Assembly: GCA_016234535.1 (NCBI GenBank) | Contig: JACRBH010000168.1 | Span: forward strand, 1-64,000 | Direction: 5' to 3' | Length of the DNA: 64,000 nucleotides | Source of the DNA: Chloroflexota bacterium | GTDB lineage: Bacteria; Chloroflexota; Anaerolineae; Anaerolineales; Villigracilaceae | Part shown: positions 10,276 through 20,161 of the stretch, one piece after another | How the letters are laid out: each line of letters starts with the position of its first letter | Numbering within the stretch: position 1 is the stretch's first letter | Program-made: the position numbers and the translations under genes | Notes under the pieces: model-generated | Database searches by the model: none | Seen by the model: the letters and a program-made list of their open reading frames with translations, nothing else | Told to the model about the DNA's origin: nothing

Positions 10276-11703
10276 ATGACGATCATTCAAATTCTGATCG
10301 TTGCGGCGGCGGCCTTATTTTGGGGGCTGGTCATGCGCGAACGCGGCCGCAAATATTTTCTGCTGATCGCAAGCATTCTCGTCATCTTCTGGCTGCAACC
10401 CGCCCTGCCCCTGCGCGGATTCGATTTTTGGATTCCCATTGCAACGCTCATCATCACAGTTTTCAGTTGGTACATCACCGCCACCGAAGAATCACGCCGC
10501 GAGAAAAAGAATTGGATCGTCATTGGAATTCTTGTCGGCATGACTTTATTGTTGAACCTGACTCGTTTCCTTCCATTCGACTCAATCCTCACTCCATCCC
10601 GTCCGCCTCAAATCGAAATCACCATCGTGATTCTTTTCGTGACAGGACTGACGCTGTCAGCCTTATCTCGTCTGACACGTTTCAGCGCTTCTTTTTTAAC
10701 CATTGGCCTGATCCTGACCATCGGGCTGTTTCTGCTCATCAAAATTCCCTACCTATCCCATTGGCTCGTTTATTTCCTTCGCTCACTCACAGGGCAGGAT
10801 GTTTCCGCATCACGCATAACTGATTTCCGCTGGCTGGGATTTTCCTATGTCGCCTTCCGCATCCTCCATACCCTGCGTGACCGTCAAATGGGGCGGCTTC
10901 CTTCTGTTGATCTGGCAGAGTATGTGACCTACGTTATTTTCTTCCCCGCCTTCACTGCTGGCCCCATTGACCGCATTGAACGATTTATCAAAGACCTGCG
11001 CAAACCGTCCACACTTGGAAACGATGAATTGCTGATCGCAGGTCAACGCTTTATGGTCGGCTTGTTCAAAAAATTTGTCGTGGCTGATGCGCTGGCCTTG
11101 ATCGCCTTGAACGACACGAACGCGCTGCAAATCAAGTCCGCTGGCTGGATGTGGATTGTGCTTTACGCTTACGCCTTTCAAATCTACTTTGACTTTAGCG
11201 GCTACACTGATATCGCCCTCGGCATTGCCCGCTTCCTCGGAATCAACTTGCCTGAAAATTTCGCCTCGCCATATCTCAAACCTAACCTGACCCAGTTTTG
11301 GAATAACTGGCACATGACGTTGACTCAATGGTTCCGCGCTTATTTCTTCAACCCCGTTACACGCTGGCTGAGATCATGGGAAAAGCCCATGCCTGCGCCA
11401 GCCATGATCGCGTTGACTCAAGTTGCCACGATGCTGTTAATCGGTTTCTGGCACGGCGTCACATGGAATTTTGCGCTGTGGGGACTCTGGCATGGAGTTG
11501 GCTTGTTCATTCACAACCGCTGGAGCGACATGACCAAAGTCTGCGCTGGGGAGTGGGCGACGACGCCATTGCGGAAAACTATAATGAATGTAAGCGGAGT
11601 AGTGATTACATTCAACTTCGTCGCACTCGGCTGGATATTTTTCTCCTTGTCGTCAACATCCACTTCAATGCAGGTATTTTTGATGCTGTTTGGTATGAGA
11701 TGA
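10276..11703 (+). CDS. MBOAT family O-acyltransferase (DltB/AlgI-like)
   Basis: FWNNWHMTLTQWFRAYFFNP and IGFWHGVTWNFALWGLWHG motifs, multi-TM. Confidence 0.95.
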   Translation: MTIIQILIVAAAALFWGLVMRERGRKYFLLIASILVIFWLQPALPLRGFDFWIPIATLIITVFSWYITATEESRREKKNWIVIGILVGMTLLLNLTRFLPFDSILTPSRPPQIEITIVILFVTGLTLSALSRLTRFSASFLTIGLILTIGLFLLIKIPYLSHWLVYFLRSLTGQDVSASRITDFRWLGFSYVAFRILHTLRDRQMGRLPSVDLAEYVTYVIFFPAFTAGPIDRIERFIKDLRKPSTLGNDELLIAGQRFMVGLFKKFVVADALALIALNDTNALQIKSAGWMWIVLYAYAFQIYFDFSGYTDIALGIARFLGINLPENFASPYLKPNLTQFWNNWHMTLTQWFRAYFFNPVTRWLRSWEKPMPAPAMIALTQVATMLLIGFWHGVTWNFALWGLWHGVGLFIHNRWSDMTKVCAGEWATTPLRKTIMNVSGVVITFNFVALGWIFFSLSSTSTSMQVFLMLFGMR

Positions 11704-11704
11704 T

Positions 11705-11802
11705 CGTCATTGCGAGGAGCGAACGACAGTGAGCGACGAAGCAATCTCCGTGACAGTGTTGAAGATTGCTTCGGGCGAAAGAACATCGCCCTCGCAATGA
11801 CG
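11705..11802. repeat. Family A palindromic repeat copy within the acylation operon
   Basis: CGTCATTGCGAGGAGCGAACG…CCCTCGCAATGACG. Confidence 0.9.
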
Positions 11803-11815
11803 AGAATGAGTATTC

Positions 11816-12910
11816 ATGAAAACACTTAATATCATCGTAAAAGGCTTTCTGCTTTTCATTATCATTAATTTGCTATTCGCCATCCTGCAACCGGGGATTG
11901 GGAAACTCTCTGCCTATAACATAATCTTTCCGGGGCGGGAGCGATTACCCTTTGGGGAGAATTCTGCGAAGGCATATAACCTAAGTCTGTTTGATCTGGA
12001 CGCGATGTTCGCGTCACATGAAATCAATGGCGGCCAGAAACAAGCAGATGAATTCCGCGTGATCCTCGTCGGTGATTCTTCTGTTTGGGGAACGTTGCTC
12101 AAGCCTGAAGAAACATTGGCAGGCCAGCTTAATTCTGCAAATCTTTCGGCGTGCGGAAAGAATGTCCGTGTGTACAATCTTGGGTATCCGACTATTTCTC
12201 TGACGAAGGATGTGCTTCTGCTTTCGCGCGCGATGGAATATCAACCAGACCTTGTCATTTGGCTGACGACATTGGAAGCGTTCCCTGTGGAAAAGCAGAT
12301 CGCTTCGCCGCTGGTCGCCAACAACGAAGAGTCTCTCCTTCGTCTGGCAAACAGCTCCGAGCTTAAGGTTGACCCGAATGACCCTGCTTTTAGCCGGGAC
12401 TCATTTTGGGGTAGTACCATCATCGGGAGGCGGAGGGCGCTCGCAGATGTCTTCCGCCTGCAAATCTACGGCGTGATGTGGGCCGCGACCGGCATTGATC
12501 AAATTTATCCGACTGATTATCAGAAAGCGCAAATTGATCTTGAAACTGACCAAAAATTTCACAGGTTCGAGCCGCCGAGCATGGATGAAAATTTTCTCGC
12601 GTTCAATGCTCTCGAAACTGGAATCAAGATGGCAGGCAACACACCTATCGTAATTGTCAACGAACCAATGCTGATCAGCGCAGGGAAGAACAGCGATGTC
12701 CGCTATAATTTCTTTTATCCGCGCTGGGCGTATGACCAATATCGTTCGATGATGAGCGAACTGAGCCAGAAAAATAATTGGGCTTATGTTGATCTTTGGG
12801 ATGCAGTGCCCGCCGCTGAATTTACCAACAGCGCGATCCATCTTACGCCAATGGGTGAGGCGCAGTTTGCTGAAAAACTTACACCCATCATCGCGGCGGC
12901 GTGCAAATAA
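11816..12910 (+). CDS. Membrane-anchored SGNH hydrolase-like protein (DltD/AlgX-like role)
   Basis: N-terminal TM, VILVGDSSVWG block I, C-terminal AIHLTPMGEAQFAE block V-like. Confidence 0.8.
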   Translation: MKTLNIIVKGFLLFIIINLLFAILQPGIGKLSAYNIIFPGRERLPFGENSAKAYNLSLFDLDAMFASHEINGGQKQADEFRVILVGDSSVWGTLLKPEETLAGQLNSANLSACGKNVRVYNLGYPTISLTKDVLLLSRAMEYQPDLVIWLTTLEAFPVEKQIASPLVANNEESLLRLANSSELKVDPNDPAFSRDSFWGSTIIGRRRALADVFRLQIYGVMWAATGIDQIYPTDYQKAQIDLETDQKFHRFEPPSMDENFLAFNALETGIKMAGNTPIVIVNEPMLISAGKNSDVRYNFFYPRWAYDQYRSMMSELSQKNNWAYVDLWDAVPAAEFTNSAIHLTPMGEAQFAEKLTPIIAAACK

Positions 12911-13011
12911 CTTATTGCTTGTCTCATATACAAGAAACTTTTCGATGGAAATTGCGAGCAGAAAATACATTTTCAGTTTACTAAATTATGCGATACTATG
13001 CAGGAGTAGGA

Positions 13012-13950
13012 ATGTATAAAGTTCGATATGCCTTACTGGTTTTGATTTCCTTATTAATAGTTGCCTGTGGGGGCAGTGCAATCCAAACAGCAATTGCTCC
13101 CTCAACAAAAAAAGCCACATCGACACCACATCAGGCTGTGCCGGCTGCAACTCAGTTCCCTACCGAGGTTTTGACTTCCACACCCCGCCCCACTCTTGCA
13201 GTGGATGAGTGGGAAAGCCTGCCCATCGTTCCGGCTGTAAGTGAAAGTGCGATTGAGATATATCGTCAGGGACTTAAACTGGGAAACGATCCAAACGCGT
13301 TTTCAAAAGTTGGCGACTGCCAGACCAGTACCGATTTCTTCCTGGTATCTTTTGATCATGCGGGCGGCTACGATCTCGGAGAGTATGCTGACCTGCAATC
13401 CACGATTGATTATTATCAGGGTTCGTTCTCGCGTCAGAGCATGGCTGTAAAAGACGGCTTCAATGTGGCGGCGGTTCTTTCTCCGCTGAGGGCTGATCCA
13501 AATCTTTGCGAGAAAGGTGAAAACCCGCTGGCTTGTGAGATCCGATTGAACCATCCGTCTGTGGTGCTCATCAGCATGGAAACGAATTTCAATTTACAGA
13601 CTGCCACAAAGTACGGTGGGTACATGCGTCAGATCGTCGAATATTCGATTTCGCAGGGCGTTGTGCCGATCCTTGCGACGAAGGCCGATAATAAGGAAGG
13701 CGATAACAGCATCAATGCCGAGATCGCGGCCATTGCGAATGAATACGATATCCCGCTGTGGAATTTCTGGGCGGCGGTTCATCCCCTGCCAAACAATGGA
13801 TTTGACTTGAGCCTCAATGACGGGTTTCATCTTTCACTCGGCAAAAACTACTCTTTTACTGATTCTACCAACATGGAACGCGCCTGGCCCTGGCGGAATC
13901 TCACCGCTTTGCAAGCATTGGATGCTGTGCGGAATGGGTTGAATAAATAG
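13012..13950 (+). CDS. Lipoprotein with SGNH/GDSL-like fold
   Basis: Lipobox LLIVACGG; C-terminal LNDGFHLSLG block V-like; AGGAG upstream of ATG 13012. Confidence 0.65.
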   Translation: MYKVRYALLVLISLLIVACGGSAIQTAIAPSTKKATSTPHQAVPAATQFPTEVLTSTPRPTLAVDEWESLPIVPAVSESAIEIYRQGLKLGNDPNAFSKVGDCQTSTDFFLVSFDHAGGYDLGEYADLQSTIDYYQGSFSRQSMAVKDGFNVAAVLSPLRADPNLCEKGENPLACEIRLNHPSVVLISMETNFNLQTATKYGGYMRQIVEYSISQGVVPILATKADNKEGDNSINAEIAAIANEYDIPLWNFWAAVHPLPNNGFDLSLNDGFHLSLGKNYSFTDSTNMERAWPWRNLTALQALDAVRNGLNK

Positions 13951-13952
13951 CA

Positions 13953-14006
13953 TTCACCACAGAGACCACGGAGAGCACAGAGAGATTCTTTTTAATCTCT
14001 GTGGTA
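13953..14006. repeat. Family B-like palindromic repeat (TTCACCACAGAGACC…ATCTCTGTGGTAAAA)
   Basis: Inverted ends CACCACAGAGA / TCTCTGTGGT. Confidence 0.6.
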
Positions 14007-14044
14007 AAACCGACCAACTTGAACATTGAAAAGGAAAATAACGC

Positions 14045-14290
14045 ATGGCCGAAAACATCACATCCGCTCTCGCAAAATTCATTGCTGAAAAAATATTGAA
14101 GCAGGCAAATAAAGTGATCAAACCTGACGAAGCCCTGATCTCCAGCGGCTTGATCGATTCGTTTAGTTTGATGGACCTGGCATTATTTGTCGAGGACACT
14201 TTCGGGGTGCGGATCGAGGACACCGAGTTGAATGCCCAGACCTTCGATAATTTGTCCCAGCTGACAGAGTTGATCGCTTCGCGCATGTAG
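14045..14290 (+). CDS. Acyl carrier protein (DltC-like)
   Basis: 81 aa, phosphopantetheine motif GLIDSFSLMDL. Confidence 0.9.
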   Translation: MAENITSALAKFIAEKILKQANKVIKPDEALISSGLIDSFSLMDLALFVEDTFGVRIEDTELNAQTFDNLSQLTELIASRM

Positions 14291-14316
14291 GGGCGGGGTG
14301 ACCCCGCCCCCACCAG
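14287..14316. repeat. Family C palindrome (GTAGGGGCGGGGTGACCCCGCCCCCAC)
   Basis: Perfect-ish hairpin overlapping the ACP stop codon. Confidence 0.7.
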
Positions 14317-14321
14317 ATCAA

Positions 14322-16004
14322 ATGACCACACTCTCAAATCTCCTCCACCGCTCCTTTTTGGAAGTCCCTGAAAAAAGGAGCATTGTTTTGCAATTTGCCG
14401 GTCAACCTGATTCAGAGTTGACTTATCGTCAGTTGATCCTCGGCGCGAATCAATATGCGCTGACTTACGCCCGCGAAGAAATACAACCCGGCGAAGTGGT
14501 TTTGCTCATCCTCCAGCATGGACAGGATTTGGCCTTCTCTTTTTGGGGCGCGATTCTACATGGCGCAATTCCCGCCATCATGCCATTCTTGAGCGAGAAG
14601 CTATCACCGGAACGTTATCGCGCGGATTTGGCTTCGCTTATATCAATTACAAAACCAGTTGCGATCATCACATCAGCGGAGTTTGAATCCGAGGCGCGTT
14701 CGGCACTCATGCCCGGTGACTCGATTCGTAAAGTCATCGTAACCAACACCATCGAGCCGCAATCTGAGCCTGATTTCGATTCATTGTTAGGCATGAAAGC
14801 CTCGCCAGAAGACATTGTCATCTTGCAGCATTCCTCGGGGACAACGGGTTTGCAGAAAGGCGTGGCGCTTTCGCACAAGGCTGTGCTCAATCAACTTGAG
14901 GCGTACAGCAAAGCCATTCAACTCGACCCTGAAAAAGATGTCATCGTCTCGTGGCTGCCGCTATATCACGACATGGGACTGATCTCGTGTTTCCTCATGC
15001 CCGTCCTTTTGCGCGTGCCAGTCATTGAGTTGTCGCCTTTCGATTGGGTGCGCGCTCCATACAAGTTGATGCAATCTGTCTCGCAATACAAAGGGACATT
15101 AAGCTGGCTTCCAAATTTTGCCTACAACTTTTGCGCGAACAAAATTCGCGAGCGCAACCTTGAAGGCGTTGACCTCTCCACTTGGCGGGCGATCATCAAC
15201 TGCTCAGAACCTGTCCATGCCGAAAGCCACCGCCTCTTCGCGGAGAAGTTCGAGAAGTTCGGGCTGAATCCGCTGGCTTTGCAAACATCCTATGCCATGG
15301 CGGAGAATGTCTTCGGGGTCACTCAAAGCTCATTGGAAGCTGGACCAACTGTCGTTGAGATTGACCGCGAATCCTTCATGATGGAGCGCATCGTGAATCC
15401 TCCAAAAGCGGATCGACCATCCATGAAAGTAATGTCGTCGGGACGTCCGCTCGACAACACAAAAATCCGCGTGATCAATGAAAACGGCGAAGACAATCTT
15501 GACCGCATGGTCGGTGAGATCATGCTGCAAAGTGACTGCATGTTGAGCGGTTACTACAACCGCCTCGATGCGACCGAATTGGCGATGCGCGATGGCTGGT
15601 ACTTGACTGGTGATTACGGTTTTCTTGCGGACGGTGAGTTGTATGTCTCAGGCCGCAAAAAGGACATGATCATCGTCGGCGGAAAAAATATTTATCCGCA
15701 GGACCTCGAAGCGCTGACCAGCGAAGTACCCGGTGTACACCCTGGCCGCACGGTGGCGTTTGGCATGTACGATGAAGAAGCAGGGACGGAGGAAGTCGTC
15801 ATCATCGCCGAAGTGGACAGTGAAGAACCGTCTGAGCAGGAAGTCATCGCGGACGCGATCCGCAAGCATGTGACGAAAAGCTCCGCCATTGCGCTGAGGC
15901 ACGTGAGGGTGGTTGGAGAAAAATGGATCGTGAAAACCTCCAGCGGCAAGACTGCGCGCTCGGCGAATAAGGAAAAGTTTTTGAGGGAACTTGAAGATCA
16001 ATAA
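14322..16004 (+). CDS. Acyl-AMP ligase / fatty-acyl-AMP ligase-like adenylating enzyme
   Basis: LQHSSGTTGLQKGV, SWLPLYHDMGLIS, YVSGRKKDMIIVGGKNIYPQDLE; start placed at MTTLSNLL. Confidence 0.9.
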   Translation: MTTLSNLLHRSFLEVPEKRSIVLQFAGQPDSELTYRQLILGANQYALTYAREEIQPGEVVLLILQHGQDLAFSFWGAILHGAIPAIMPFLSEKLSPERYRADLASLISITKPVAIITSAEFESEARSALMPGDSIRKVIVTNTIEPQSEPDFDSLLGMKASPEDIVILQHSSGTTGLQKGVALSHKAVLNQLEAYSKAIQLDPEKDVIVSWLPLYHDMGLISCFLMPVLLRVPVIELSPFDWVRAPYKLMQSVSQYKGTLSWLPNFAYNFCANKIRERNLEGVDLSTWRAIINCSEPVHAESHRLFAEKFEKFGLNPLALQTSYAMAENVFGVTQSSLEAGPTVVEIDRESFMMERIVNPPKADRPSMKVMSSGRPLDNTKIRVINENGEDNLDRMVGEIMLQSDCMLSGYYNRLDATELAMRDGWYLTGDYGFLADGELYVSGRKKDMIIVGGKNIYPQDLEALTSEVPGVHPGRTVAFGMYDEEAGTEEVVIIAEVDSEEPSEQEVIADAIRKHVTKSSAIALRHVRVVGEKWIVKTSSGKTARSANKEKFLRELEDQ

Positions 16005-16025
16005 TTTATTCTCTTCGCAATAGAC

Positions 16026-19000
16026 TCAAGCACTATGGACCCCCCAGACTTTTATCACTCCATCATCCCCTGCGGATAATAAATAGTGACCATCCTGTGA
16101 AAAGACAAGATAATTGATACGGCCTTTGTGTCCATCCATTGTTTTGACAATTTTCATAGTACTAATATCTATCAGAGTTATTGCTCCATCTTCAGTTCCT
16201 ACAGCTGCAATATCAGCACTAAGATTGAAAGCCAAGCTGGTTAATGTTTGCCCCTCGAAAGGCAAGTCCTTGACTACTTGACCAGTAGTTGTATCGACTA
16301 TTTGTAACAGAGATGGCTCGCTCCATCTATTTCTTATCAATCCAATCCATTGTTTGTCCAAACTTATTGCGTATTGAGGGTAATCTCTTCCAACTCCACC
16401 TTCAAAATCAAAGATATCCTCGGCTTTATCAAATTTAATTAGAGAAGGCGGCCATGCCTGTTCATGCCTTGAAACAACCAACCATTCACCATCAGAACTG
16501 ATGGCAGCCTTACGCGAATTATTTCCCTCCAAATGGCTGATCAAAGTTCCAAGTGAAAGATCATACATCCATACGCCCCCAGTTCCTAAAGTTACAAGGC
16601 GTTTGCCATCGGAGCTGAATACTGCGCCGTAAAATTGCTGTAATATCTGGCCTTCCCAGTAATATTCAACCCATGGGTCTTCTGCCTCTTCAGGTAGCGT
16701 TTTAAGAAAATTACCCGTGTTTGTATCATATAGTGAAACGCGATATGGACTATAAGCGGCTACAAGGTCGCCAGCAGGACTGACCGCAAGAATTCTGCCA
16801 GAGGTAACATATGTCGTTTGATTTAGACCGGCACCCTCTATATTAAATGTCCAAATAGTATTTTCTGCCCACGCAGAGATATTTCCATCTAGACGGGTTA
16901 TCAAACCCGAAATTGGGCCATTATGTGAGTGTGATTTTACAATTGGTTCCTGATTAGCCAAGTTCCAAACGATTATTTGACCGTCATGACTCATAGAAAC
17001 AAGTTGCGTTCCATCGGGTGCAAAAGACATTTCGGCAATCGTGCCACTATGCCCAATCAATTTTCCCAGCAAGCGCCCTAATTTTCGGTTATACAACCAA
17101 ACATCGTGTTCACTTGTTCCAACTGCAATAAGGCTGTTATCCTCATTGATTGCGACAGATGTAACGGTATTATCGTACAACGTCAAATTTCCATTAATAT
17201 GACCTTCATAGAGATCGATCTTATATGGGGAAAGACTGGGAGCAAGACTCCAGATCCACGCAGTTCCACCCGCAGCTCCAACAATATAATTGCCATCCGG
17301 ACTAAATGATATATCAGTAATCTCAGCTTCGGGTCCACCTAGGCCAGTTACAATTGCGCCAGTTTGCAAGTCCCAGACACGGATGGAATTATCTGACTGA
17401 ATTGCTGCAACCAAACGGCTGTCCGGGCTAAAGACTGGCCAATATGAATATTGTGAATCACTTCGCAATAACACCCCACTCTGACCCGTTTCCAAATTCA
17501 ATGTACTTAATCCTGAAATACCACTGGCAAAAACCATCCATTTTCCATCCGGACTAATGGCTGGTTGACCATTACCAGGTAAATCAGCTAACTTGGTTGA
17601 AACAGTCGCATCCCAAGCCTCTACCTTTCCCGACTTGTTGACCCCAGCGAATAACACACGCCCATCTTTGACTACTTGACTATTAGTGACCCAAATACTT
17701 TCAGATTCAAAGTGATTTACTTCCAGCAATGTTTTGGGGTCATATTGATAAACACCTTGAGAACTAGAAACAGTAATTGTATTGTCAACTGGTGACCAGA
17801 TCATTTGATCAACACTGCCTTTTCCAATGCGCGCTATGTGTTGTATCCTTGATGCATTCGCCGGTGTGATTGCATCCGGTTGAGAAGGGGGCACAGGAAA
17901 AGGAGTTACGATTTGCGTAGGTTGTGGTGTGGAAGTAGGGTAATTACCATCTGAGTACCATGGTGTTGGTGTAAGCGGCAAAGAAGGAGATACAAACCCG
18001 GATTGAAATGCTGCTTGTGAATATTTACCAATATCCCATAAACTAATCTTGCCATAGTCGGCAGTTGCCAACATCTCATCATCGGGGCTGAGTGCCATGT
18101 CGCCAATATCATAGGTTTCATCCGAAACGAAAACAAGTTGCCCAGTATCAGTTCGCCAGATATAAAGTTGACGATGATCTACAAGAGCTATAAGGAATTT
18201 TCCGTCCGCGCTGAAACGCATGGGCTCAACTTCGCGCACATGCGTGGGCAACTTAACCATTTTGCCATTGTCAAGATTCCAAATCTCGATCCAATAGTCG
18301 CTTTCATCATAATTGTTACGAGCAAATAAATGTCCATTTAATGCAATAGCGCTAAAAGCATTGGGATCGGCAGCAGGAAGATCTAATTTGTGAATTAACT
18401 TTCCAGTAACGGCATCCCAAATAGCAGCGCCACTGTTCCGATCCAATACACCATAAATAAACTTCCCATTTTGAGAGTAAGACACACTGGTTGGGAAAGC
18501 TACTGGTTGAATCTGCTCAAGGCTCATTTTCTTGCTGGCAGACTCTATATCCCACACTTCTATGGAAACATCATTTCCAAAAGCTAATTCTTTACCATTT
18601 GGCGAATAAGCTATTCCCTGTTCCCCGTATGCTCCTGTCCCAATTCCTGGCCCAAAGCCATTGCCACCCGCTGCGTAAAAAGCCATAACTTGCCCCGAAA
18701 GCAAAGCATCAGCAGAAATGGAAAGTTCTTCTGCGCCTGAGCGAAGATCCCACGAAGAAATACTTCCATCTGTTGTGACAATCCCCAGATGATTTCCATC
18801 GGGGCTGTACGTCATTCCAGCGAGCGACATTGCCCCTTCTTTATCGAAAAGGGTCAACGCTAATTCATGAGTTTGCAAATCCCATATTTGAATACTTCCA
18901 TGTCCAACAGCGATATTTTTTCCATCAGGGCTGAAAACAACCTTGGAACCGCCACCTGCCAGCAAATAACCCTCTCCGAGCATTTGTTCAGCTAACGGAT

Positions 19001-20021
19001 CGAGAGCAGGCCGGAGCGTAAAAGCCGTTTTACCTGATGCCAAATCAAAGGTGAATTCTGATTGGTTGGCAACCCTGATGATCAATTCTCTATTATCTGA
19101 TGAAAACTTCACGTTTTGCACGTCATCCAGAAAACCTGCTATTGTACGTTTTAGCTTTCCCGTGGCAGGATTCCATAACCGTACCATACCATCCAAGCTG
19201 GAAGAAGCCAATAAACTTCCATCAGAACTGAAATCCACGCTTGTTATTTTTGACGGTTGTTCCTTAATCTCAAATTTGATTACATGCTCTTTAAGATCCC
19301 AAATATATAAAATGTTATTCGTACTATCAGAATATCCAGCAGCAACTAAAGTCCCATCTGGACTTATTGCAGGGACCGTCAAAACATGATAGCGACTTTC
19401 ATAAAGCACTGGATAACAATCTCCATACATATCTCCATCCGGGCTCTCTTGTTTTTTAGTGAGATTCAGCTTGCAGATGCCATGATAAGGTCCTCCCGTT
19501 GTGCGATCAGCAGCTAGATAAAGAACAGATTGATTGTCGGGCGTGAAGACCGGCCCGTAGGCAGGACCATTTCCACCATAGCCGTGAGCAACGGTACGTT
19601 GACTTCCCAGATCAATCACATCGAAGCCAGAAAATCCAATAGTTAGGAACTGTCCATACGGGCTAAATGAAATACCGCCTGCATATCCATCATCGGAAAC
19701 TTTCATGGCTGAAATTTCGCTATGGTCACTAGCATCAAGCTGGCGTAAAGTATATCCATCATTCACAATGATGCTTGTGCCGTCTGGTGACCAGACAATC
19801 TCTGGCAAAGTACCTTTTCCCATTTCAGCCAGTTTGACCAATTGTGTATAAGGCGTGGCAGTAGGTGTTTGACTGGGAAAAGGTGTAGTAGATGCTGTAA
19901 GACTAAGAGTAGGTGTATCAGAAGGAAAAGGTGTCACGGGCCCACAAGATGCGGCTAATAAGATTAAGAAGGCCAGCACAATTATGATTTTGACAGGAGA
20001 AAGTTGCTTATTAATGAGCAT
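16026..20021 (-). CDS. Large WD40-repeat lipoprotein, two beta-propeller regions joined by a Pro/Thr-rich linker
   Basis: Lipobox LLAASCGP, many …FSPDGK…IWDLQTG… repeats, linker LTPTPWYSDGNYPTSTPQPTQIVTPFPVPPSQP. Confidence 0.9.
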   Translation of the reverse strand: MLINKQLSPVKIIIVLAFLILLAASCGPVTPFPSDTPTLSLTASTTPFPSQTPTATPYTQLVKLAEMGKGTLPEIVWSPDGTSIIVNDGYTLRQLDASDHSEISAMKVSDDGYAGGISFSPYGQFLTIGFSGFDVIDLGSQRTVAHGYGGNGPAYGPVFTPDNQSVLYLAADRTTGGPYHGICKLNLTKKQESPDGDMYGDCYPVLYESRYHVLTVPAISPDGTLVAAGYSDSTNNILYIWDLKEHVIKFEIKEQPSKITSVDFSSDGSLLASSSLDGMVRLWNPATGKLKRTIAGFLDDVQNVKFSSDNRELIIRVANQSEFTFDLASGKTAFTLRPALDPLAEQMLGEGYLLAGGGSKVVFSPDGKNIAVGHGSIQIWDLQTHELALTLFDKEGAMSLAGMTYSPDGNHLGIVTTDGSISSWDLRSGAEELSISADALLSGQVMAFYAAGGNGFGPGIGTGAYGEQGIAYSPNGKELAFGNDVSIEVWDIESASKKMSLEQIQPVAFPTSVSYSQNGKFIYGVLDRNSGAAIWDAVTGKLIHKLDLPAADPNAFSAIALNGHLFARNNYDESDYWIEIWNLDNGKMVKLPTHVREVEPMRFSADGKFLIALVDHRQLYIWRTDTGQLVFVSDETYDIGDMALSPDDEMLATADYGKISLWDIGKYSQAAFQSGFVSPSLPLTPTPWYSDGNYPTSTPQPTQIVTPFPVPPSQPDAITPANASRIQHIARIGKGSVDQMIWSPVDNTITVSSSQGVYQYDPKTLLEVNHFESESIWVTNSQVVKDGRVLFAGVNKSGKVEAWDATVSTKLADLPGNGQPAISPDGKWMVFASGISGLSTLNLETGQSGVLLRSDSQYSYWPVFSPDSRLVAAIQSDNSIRVWDLQTGAIVTGLGGPEAEITDISFSPDGNYIVGAAGGTAWIWSLAPSLSPYKIDLYEGHINGNLTLYDNTVTSVAINEDNSLIAVGTSEHDVWLYNRKLGRLLGKLIGHSGTIAEMSFAPDGTQLVSMSHDGQIIVWNLANQEPIVKSHSHNGPISGLITRLDGNISAWAENTIWTFNIEGAGLNQTTYVTSGRILAVSPAGDLVAAYSPYRVSLYDTNTGNFLKTLPEEAEDPWVEYYWEGQILQQFYGAVFSSDGKRLVTLGTGGVWMYDLSLGTLISHLEGNNSRKAAISSDGEWLVVSRHEQAWPPSLIKFDKAEDIFDFEGGVGRDYPQYAISLDKQWIGLIRNRWSEPSLLQIVDTTTGQVVKDLPFEGQTLTSLAFNLSADIAAVGTEDGAITLIDISTMKIVKTMDGHKGRINYLVFSQDGHYLLSAGDDGVIKVWGVHSA

Positions 20022-20120
20022 TTTAGAAATCCCATATCCTTATGCCAAAGAATTCAACGCTAACTCAATCATACTTCTTTTTAAATCAAATCTGGGTAAA
20101 TTTTACAATTTGTTCGTTCG

Positions 20121-20148
20121 GCGGTGGTCTCCTGACCACCGCTTTTTT
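20121..20148 (+). terminator. Rho-independent terminator-like hairpin
   Basis: GCGGTGGTCTCCTGACCACCGCTTTTTT. Confidence 0.8.
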
Positions 20149-20161
20149 CATTCCTGATTAT

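Noticed and set aside
10042-10823. 258-aa ORF in the track (10047..10823 +)
   Set aside because: Overlaps the microprotein and MBOAT in another frame; composition (His/Arg/Ser-rich) typical of a spurious frame.
13954-14337. Minus-strand 127-aa ORF over the ACP gene
   Set aside because: Antisense to the ACP CDS and to palindromic repeats; no recognisable domain.
14322-16004. Calling the ligase DltA (D-alanine specific)
   Set aside because: Sequence resembles fatty-acyl-AMP ligases; substrate cannot be inferred from sequence alone.
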